Of a stretch of DNA of 9,719 nt, positions 6,141 through 9,719 are shown piece after piece. The DNA lies in assembly GCA_025458545.1 (NCBI GenBank), contig JALOSH010000050.1, positions 1 to 9,719 on the forward strand, written 5' to 3'. The notes below the pieces were generated by a model. It searched no databases, was not told the origin of the DNA, and saw nothing but the letters and a program-made list of their open reading frames with translations. The stretch's first letter is position 1. Every line of letters begins with the position of its first letter. The translations under genes were made by a program, and so were the position numbers. Source of the stretch: Hydrogenophaga sp. GTDB taxonomy: Bacteria > Pseudomonadota > Gammaproteobacteria > Burkholderiales > Burkholderiaceae.

Positions 6141-7094
6141 ATGACCACCGAACTCCTCGACGCCCAGGAACGCACCAAGCTCGCCGGCAACAACAAGTTT
6201 GAACTCCTGCTGTTCCGGCTGGGCGAAGCGCCGGGCAGCGAGCGCCGCGAGCTGTTTGGCATCAACGTGTTCAAGGTGCGCGAGATCCTGGTCATGCCCA
6301 CCATCACCGCCATCGCCAACGCACCCGCCCATGTGCTGGGCGTGGCCAACATTCGCGGGCAGATCATCCCGGTGATCGATCTGCCAGCCGCCGTGGGCTG
6401 CGTGCCCAAGCGCGGGCTCACCATCCTCATGGTGACCGAGTACGCCCGCACCACCCAGGCCTTTGCGCTGGAAGAAGTGGCTGAAATCGTGCGGCTGGAC
6501 TGGAGCGACGTGCTGGCTGCCGAGGGCAACGGCGGCGACCTGGTGACCAGCATCGCAAAGCTCGACGGCGACGCCGAAAAATCCCGTCTGGTGCAGGTGC
6601 TGGATGTGGAACAGATCCTGCGCAATGTGATGCCCACCGCCGACAAAGCCATCACCCCGGAACTGGTGGGTGCCGCCGTGAGCTTGCCACCGGGCAGCAT
6701 CATCCTGGCGGCCGACGATTCGCCGGTGGCGCGCATGATGCTGGAGCAAGGCCTCAACGCCATGGGCACGCCCTATGTGATGACCAAGACCGGTCAGGAA
6801 GCCTGGGACCGCCTGGTCAGCATCGCGGCCGAGGCCGCCGCCGAAGGCAAGACGGTGCAAGACAAGGTGGCCCTGGTGCTGACCGATCTGGAAATGCCGG
6901 TCATGGACGGTTTCACGCTCACCCGCAACATCAAGGCAGACCCGCGCTTCAAATCGATCCCGGTGGTGATCCATTCGTCGCTCACCGGCACCGCCAACGA
7001 AGCGCACGTGCACTCGGTGGGGGCCGACGCTTATGTGGCCAAGTTCGCCGCGCCCGAGCTGGCGGCCACCCTGCGCCAAGTGCTCAAACACTGA
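6141..7094 (+). CDS. cheV: Chemotaxis coupling/response regulator protein CheV
   Basis: A 317-residue cytoplasmic protein with the CheV architecture. A CheW-like coupling domain (about 15-165, with FGINVFKVREIL at 39-50 and VLGVANIRGQIIPVIDL at 65-81) is followed by a receiver domain (about 186-317). CheW domains bridge chemoreceptors and CheA; phosphorylation of the receiver is thought to modulate that coupling. Receiver residues are complete: acidic pair Asp192/Asp193 in LAADDSPVARMML, phospho-acceptor Asp249 in LTDLEMPVMDG, the Ser/Thr position at HSS (278-280) and Lys301 in YVAKF. The length is normal for the family. ATG 6141 begins the expected MTTELLDAQER leader, though no good Shine-Dalgarno is visible. 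No other chemotaxis or flagellar gene is in the window, so it is an orphan locus, as is common for cheV. It starts 76 bp after the interrupted hydrolase and converges on the FG-GAP gene. Confidence 0.95.
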   Translation: MTTELLDAQERTKLAGNNKFELLLFRLGEAPGSERRELFGINVFKVREILVMPTITAIANAPAHVLGVANIRGQIIPVIDLPAAVGCVPKRGLTILMVTEYARTTQAFALEEVAEIVRLDWSDVLAAEGNGGDLVTSIAKLDGDAEKSRLVQVLDVEQILRNVMPTADKAITPELVGAAVSLPPGSIILAADDSPVARMMLEQGLNAMGTPYVMTKTGQEAWDRLVSIAAEAAAEGKTVQDKVALVLTDLEMPVMDGFTLTRNIKADPRFKSIPVVIHSSLTGTANEAHVHSVGADAYVAKFAAPELAATLRQVLKH

Positions 7095-7101
7095 GACGCT
7101 C

Positions 7102-7119
7102 GGTGCCCGCTGCGGCACC
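7102..7119. terminator. Hairpin between cheV and the convergent FG-GAP gene, possible bidirectional terminator
   Basis: GGTGCC (7102-7107) and GGCACC (7114-7119) form a perfect 6-bp stem with a 6-nt loop (CGCTGC). It sits in the 31-bp gap between two converging stop codons. No T-run is present, so the evidence is its symmetry and position. Confidence 0.35.
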
Positions 7120-7125
7120 ACGCCG

Positions 7126-8109
7126 TCAGTGCGTCAGCGTCACCCGCAGCGTGCGGCCATCGGCCAGCAGGGCGCAAGCGCCGTCGGGCAGTGGCGTGAG
7201 CCGTTCGATCAGACCGGGCAGCGGCTTCAGGTCGGCCAGCTCGGTCCACTGGCCCGGCGCGTCCCAGCGCAGCGCGTGCAGGGCGCGGCGCGCCATGTCG
7301 GGCACCACGACGGTCGGGCGGTGGCCCGGCTGCTCCACGATCACCGCCAGGTCTTGCTCCAGCGCGCCCATGCGGTGGTTGGACACATCCAGCGCCCGCG
7401 CATACGGCACCAGCGCGGGCGGCCGGTAGTGCAGCAGCTGCAGCACGCCACCGATGTGGGGCGTCACCACACTCGCCAGGTCCAGCTTGCCGTCGGCGTC
7501 GAAGTCGGCCACCCCCACCGGGTTGAGCCAGCGAAAGGTCGTGCCCGCAAACGGGCCGCGGGCGCGCTCGACCAAGCGTGGGCCCTCTGGGGCGTGGTCC
7601 AGGCCGAGCACCACCAGCGCGGCACCGCGCAGCGCGTCGGCCTCGATCAGCACGATCTCTTCGCGCCCGTCCTGGTCAAGGTCCACGATGCGCGGCACCC
7701 GGTCCTCGTACACCCGGTTCAGCGGCAGCTCCAAGCCCACCTGCTTCCAGTCGCCGGTGCGGGATTTGGCCAACGCGTGCACGCTGCCCGCATGGGCCGG
7801 TGAGCCCAGCGCACCGTGGGGGTAGCGCCGCGTGGGCGAGCCCAGCCAGACCCAGGCCAGGTCGTGCCGCCCGGTCACCGCCTGGCTTTCGGGCAGGCGC
7901 TGCTGGGCCGCAGCGGGCATGGGTTGCAGGGCGTTCGCGCTGCGCGCCACCGGGCTGCACGTCTGTGCCTGCGGGGTCACCGTCAGGCCCATGGCCCGGA
8001 CGGTGGTGGGGAGCAGGCCCATGACCAGCACCAGGGCCGCCGTGGCACCCAGCAGGGCAGAGGGGCGTGGCCGGGTGGGCGCAACGGGGGAGCAAGGATG
8101 TGATCGCAT
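7126..8109 (-). CDS. Exported FG-GAP/VCBS-repeat-like protein, function unknown
   Basis: A 327-residue protein. Residues 1-18 are polar and basic, followed by a hydrophobic core ALLGATAALVLVMGLL (18-33) and TTVRA, so it has a signal peptide or signal anchor and should act outside the cytoplasm. Two calcium-binding-type loops, DLDQDGREEIVLIE (143-156) and DFDADGKLDLASV (202-214), have the DxDxDG pattern of FG-GAP/VCBS beta-propeller blades. They are about 59 residues apart, the spacing of one blade. Surrounding sequence is rich in beta-type segments, consistent with a degenerate propeller. FG-GAP proteins usually bind ligands or other proteins; no enzyme motif is visible. The start is uncertain: ATG 8109 gives a sensible signal peptide but has only AGG 1 nt upstream, and the frame extends to a TTG at 8181. 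It lies 137 bp downstream of the histidine kinase on the same strand, with no clear link. Confidence 0.7.
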   Translation of the reverse strand: MRSHPCSPVAPTRPRPSALLGATAALVLVMGLLPTTVRAMGLTVTPQAQTCSPVARSANALQPMPAAAQQRLPESQAVTGRHDLAWVWLGSPTRRYPHGALGSPAHAGSVHALAKSRTGDWKQVGLELPLNRVYEDRVPRIVDLDQDGREEIVLIEADALRGAALVVLGLDHAPEGPRLVERARGPFAGTTFRWLNPVGVADFDADGKLDLASVVTPHIGGVLQLLHYRPPALVPYARALDVSNHRMGALEQDLAVIVEQPGHRPTVVVPDMARRALHALRWDAPGQWTELADLKPLPGLIERLTPLPDGACALLADGRTLRVTLTH

Positions 8110-8246
8110 GCCTGTCGGTCGGGTGGGCGGGTCAGGTCTTACACACGCTGGCCTCGTGACCGGCAGATCGCGCGATGACAAACCGCCGGACTTCCACGCT
8201 GACCATGCGGCAACGCCTCGCCAGCACTTGCGGGTCGGCTGTGCCT

Positions 8247-9719
8247 TCAGAGCACGCGGGGGCCTGGCGGGGTGGGCGAGGGCAGGGAGAAGCTGAACAC
8301 CGCACCCCGGCCCACCACGCCTTCGCCCCGTATGCTGCCGCCATGGCGCTGCAGGATGCGCTGCACGATCGCCAGCCCGATGCCCGAACCTTCGAACTCA
8401 TGGGGGAAGTGCAGGCGCTTGAAAGGTTGGAACAGTTGGTCGGCGTACCGCATGTCAAAGCCCGCGCCGTTGTCGCGCACCACCCAAGCCGGCTGGCCGT
8501 CGGGCCCTGTCGACCCGAAGACCTCGACCACCGCCGCCTTGGTCAGGCCGGTGTACTTCCAGGCGTTGCCCAGCAGGTTGTGCACCACGATCTGCATCAG
8601 GTCGGGGTCGGCCTGAGCCCAGAGCCCGTCCTCAACGCGCCAGTCGACGTGGCGTGTCGGGTCGCTCTGCTGCAGCTCGGCCGCGACCGAGCGCACCATG
8701 GCGCTGAGGTTGACCGGTTGCAGGTTCAGCTCGCCACGGCTTTGCTGGGCCATCGACAGCAAATCGGTGATCAGCGCGCCCATGCGGCCAGCGTTGTTCT
8801 GGATGCGTTGCAGCGCGGCCAGCCCGTTCTCGCTCAGCCGACTGGCTTCGGTGTCGGCCAGCACCGAGGCAAAACCGTGGATGCTGCGCAGCGGCGTGCG
8901 CAGGTCGTGCGACACCGAATAGGTGAACGACTCCAGCTCCTGGTTGAGATCCTGCAGCTCTCGGGTGCGCTCCTTGACCCGCTGATCCAGTTCGGCGTTG
9001 AGCCGTTCCAGCGCGCCTTGCGCCTCGCGCAGATCGGTGATGTCGGTGTAGGTGGTCACAAAGCCGCTGATCTTCCCGTCCACCTCCAGCGCACTGCCTT
9101 CGATCTCCAGCGTCCGCCCGTTCGGGCGCTGGCGTATCAGGCGGTGCGGCAGAAAGCGCCGGGCCAGGGCGGCCGACTCGATCACCTTGGTCTCGATGTC
9201 CACCTCGCCGTACTCCCCGCGCATGGCGTTGCTGCGGGTCACCTCTTCAAAGGTGACGCCTTCCCTCATCAGGCCCGGGGGCAGGTCCAGCAGCTGTTCA
9301 AAGCTGCGGTTCCACAGCCGGATGACCAGGTTTTCGTCGATCACGGTCACGCCTTGTGGCAGGGCGTTGATCACGGCGTCCAGGTACATCGCCAGCCGCC
9401 GGGCTTCTTGCTCGGCACGCTTGCGCTCGGTGATGTCGGTGTAGATCGAGACGAAGCCGCCAGTGGGCAAAGGCGTGCCCCGCACCTCGATCACCGTCCC
9501 GTCGGGTCGCAGCCGTTCGAACACATGCGACTGCTGCGTTCGGGCGCGTTCGCAAATTTCGCGGGCGAGAATCTCGGGCTCGCCCGGTCCGTACTCCCCG
9601 CGGCGCGCATTGAACAGGGCCAGGTCGTACAGAGAGGGCAGCGTGGGCTCGAACAGCGCGTCGGGAAAATCCAGCAGCGTGCGCAAGCGCCGGTTGCAGG
9701 CCGCCATGCGCTGGTCGGC
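8247..9719 (-). CDS. PAS-domain sensor histidine kinase, 5' end outside window
   Basis: The last 490 residues of a two-component sensor kinase; translation is already open at the window edge (ADQRMAACNRRL reads straight into the ATG at 9707), so the start lies further right. Two PAS modules, apparently of the PAS_7 kind, are visible. The first ends at YTDITERKRAEQ (about visible residues 94-104) and the second at YTDITDLREA. Both contain the recurring NA-RGEYG motif. A coiled-coil linker (about 229-265, LERLNAELDQRVKERTREL) leads to the HisKA domain with H-box SVSHDLRTPLRSIHGF; the phospho-accepting His is visible residue 271 (bases 8907-8909). The HATPase domain has N-box (HNLLGNAWKYT), G1 (VRDNGAGFD), F-box (LFQPFKRLH) and G2 (GSGIGLAIVQRIL), so it should be active. 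No membrane segment is in the visible part and no receiver domain follows. The signal and the partner regulator are unknown; no response regulator gene is in the window. Confidence 0.93.
   Translation of the reverse strand, partial: ADQRMAACNRRLRTLLDFPDALFEPTLPSLYDLALFNARRGEYGPGEPEILAREICERARTQQSHVFERLRPDGTVIEVRGTPLPTGGFVSIYTDITERKRAEQEARRLAMYLDAVINALPQGVTVIDENLVIRLWNRSFEQLLDLPPGLMREGVTFEEVTRSNAMRGEYGEVDIETKVIESAALARRFLPHRLIRQRPNGRTLEIEGSALEVDGKISGFVTTYTDITDLREAQGALERLNAELDQRVKERTRELQDLNQELESFTYSVSHDLRTPLRSIHGFASVLADTEASRLSENGLAALQRIQNNAGRMGALITDLLSMAQQSRGELNLQPVNLSAMVRSVAAELQQSDPTRHVDWRVEDGLWAQADPDLMQIVVHNLLGNAWKYTGLTKAAVVEVFGSTGPDGQPAWVVRDNGAGFDMRYADQLFQPFKRLHFPHEFEGSGIGLAIVQRILQRHGGSIRGEGVVGRGAVFSFSLPSPTPPGPRVL

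Noticed and set aside
6105..7121. A 338-residue minus-strand open frame opposite cheV
   Set aside because: Fully antisense to cheV, His/Gly-rich and without domain signal.

Overview
This is a GC-rich chromosomal segment, most likely from a betaproteobacterium of the order Burkholderiales. The style of the acyl-CoA ligase, CheV and PAS-type kinase proteins suggests Comamonadaceae, near Hydrogenophaga or Acidovorax. That placement is pattern recognition from protein style and base composition; no marker gene is present. The window holds nine protein-coding loci packed with short gaps. I see no rRNA or tRNA genes, insertion sequences, phage genes or CRISPR array.

Layout. Positions 1-258 (+) are the 3' end of a pyroglutamyl peptidase I gene (pcp) carrying the catalytic Cys and His. 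It converges on a three-gene minus-strand cluster that reads, in transcription order, fadD-type acyl-CoA ligase (3622-1874), BASS/SBF-family sodium-coupled transporter (1840-929) and an EcsC/DUF697-like protein (914-288). The gaps are 33 and 14 bp, so this is a likely operon for uptake and CoA activation of an organic or fatty acid. A TetR-operator-like dyad lies just upstream of fadD.

Divergent from fadD is a plus-strand run. It contains an exported ankyrin-repeat protein (3801-4721), a membrane-anchored class C beta-lactamase/esterase-type serine hydrolase (4829-6064), and an orphan chemotaxis coupling protein, CheV (6141-7094). The serine hydrolase is split by one in-frame TAG at codon 97.

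CheV converges on a second minus-strand pair. One gene encodes an exported protein with two FG-GAP/VCBS-type DxDxDG loops (8109-7126). The other is a sensor histidine kinase with two PAS modules (stop at 8247), whose 5' end runs off the right edge of the window.

Most of this looks like ordinary core or near-core genome, and I do not see a convincing undescribed multi-gene system. The most distinctive point is the serine hydrolase: a single TAG interrupts an otherwise intact frame, while the neighbouring ankyrin gene uses TAG as its normal stop. Next are the dyad in front of fadD and the fadD-BASS-EcsC gene combination.
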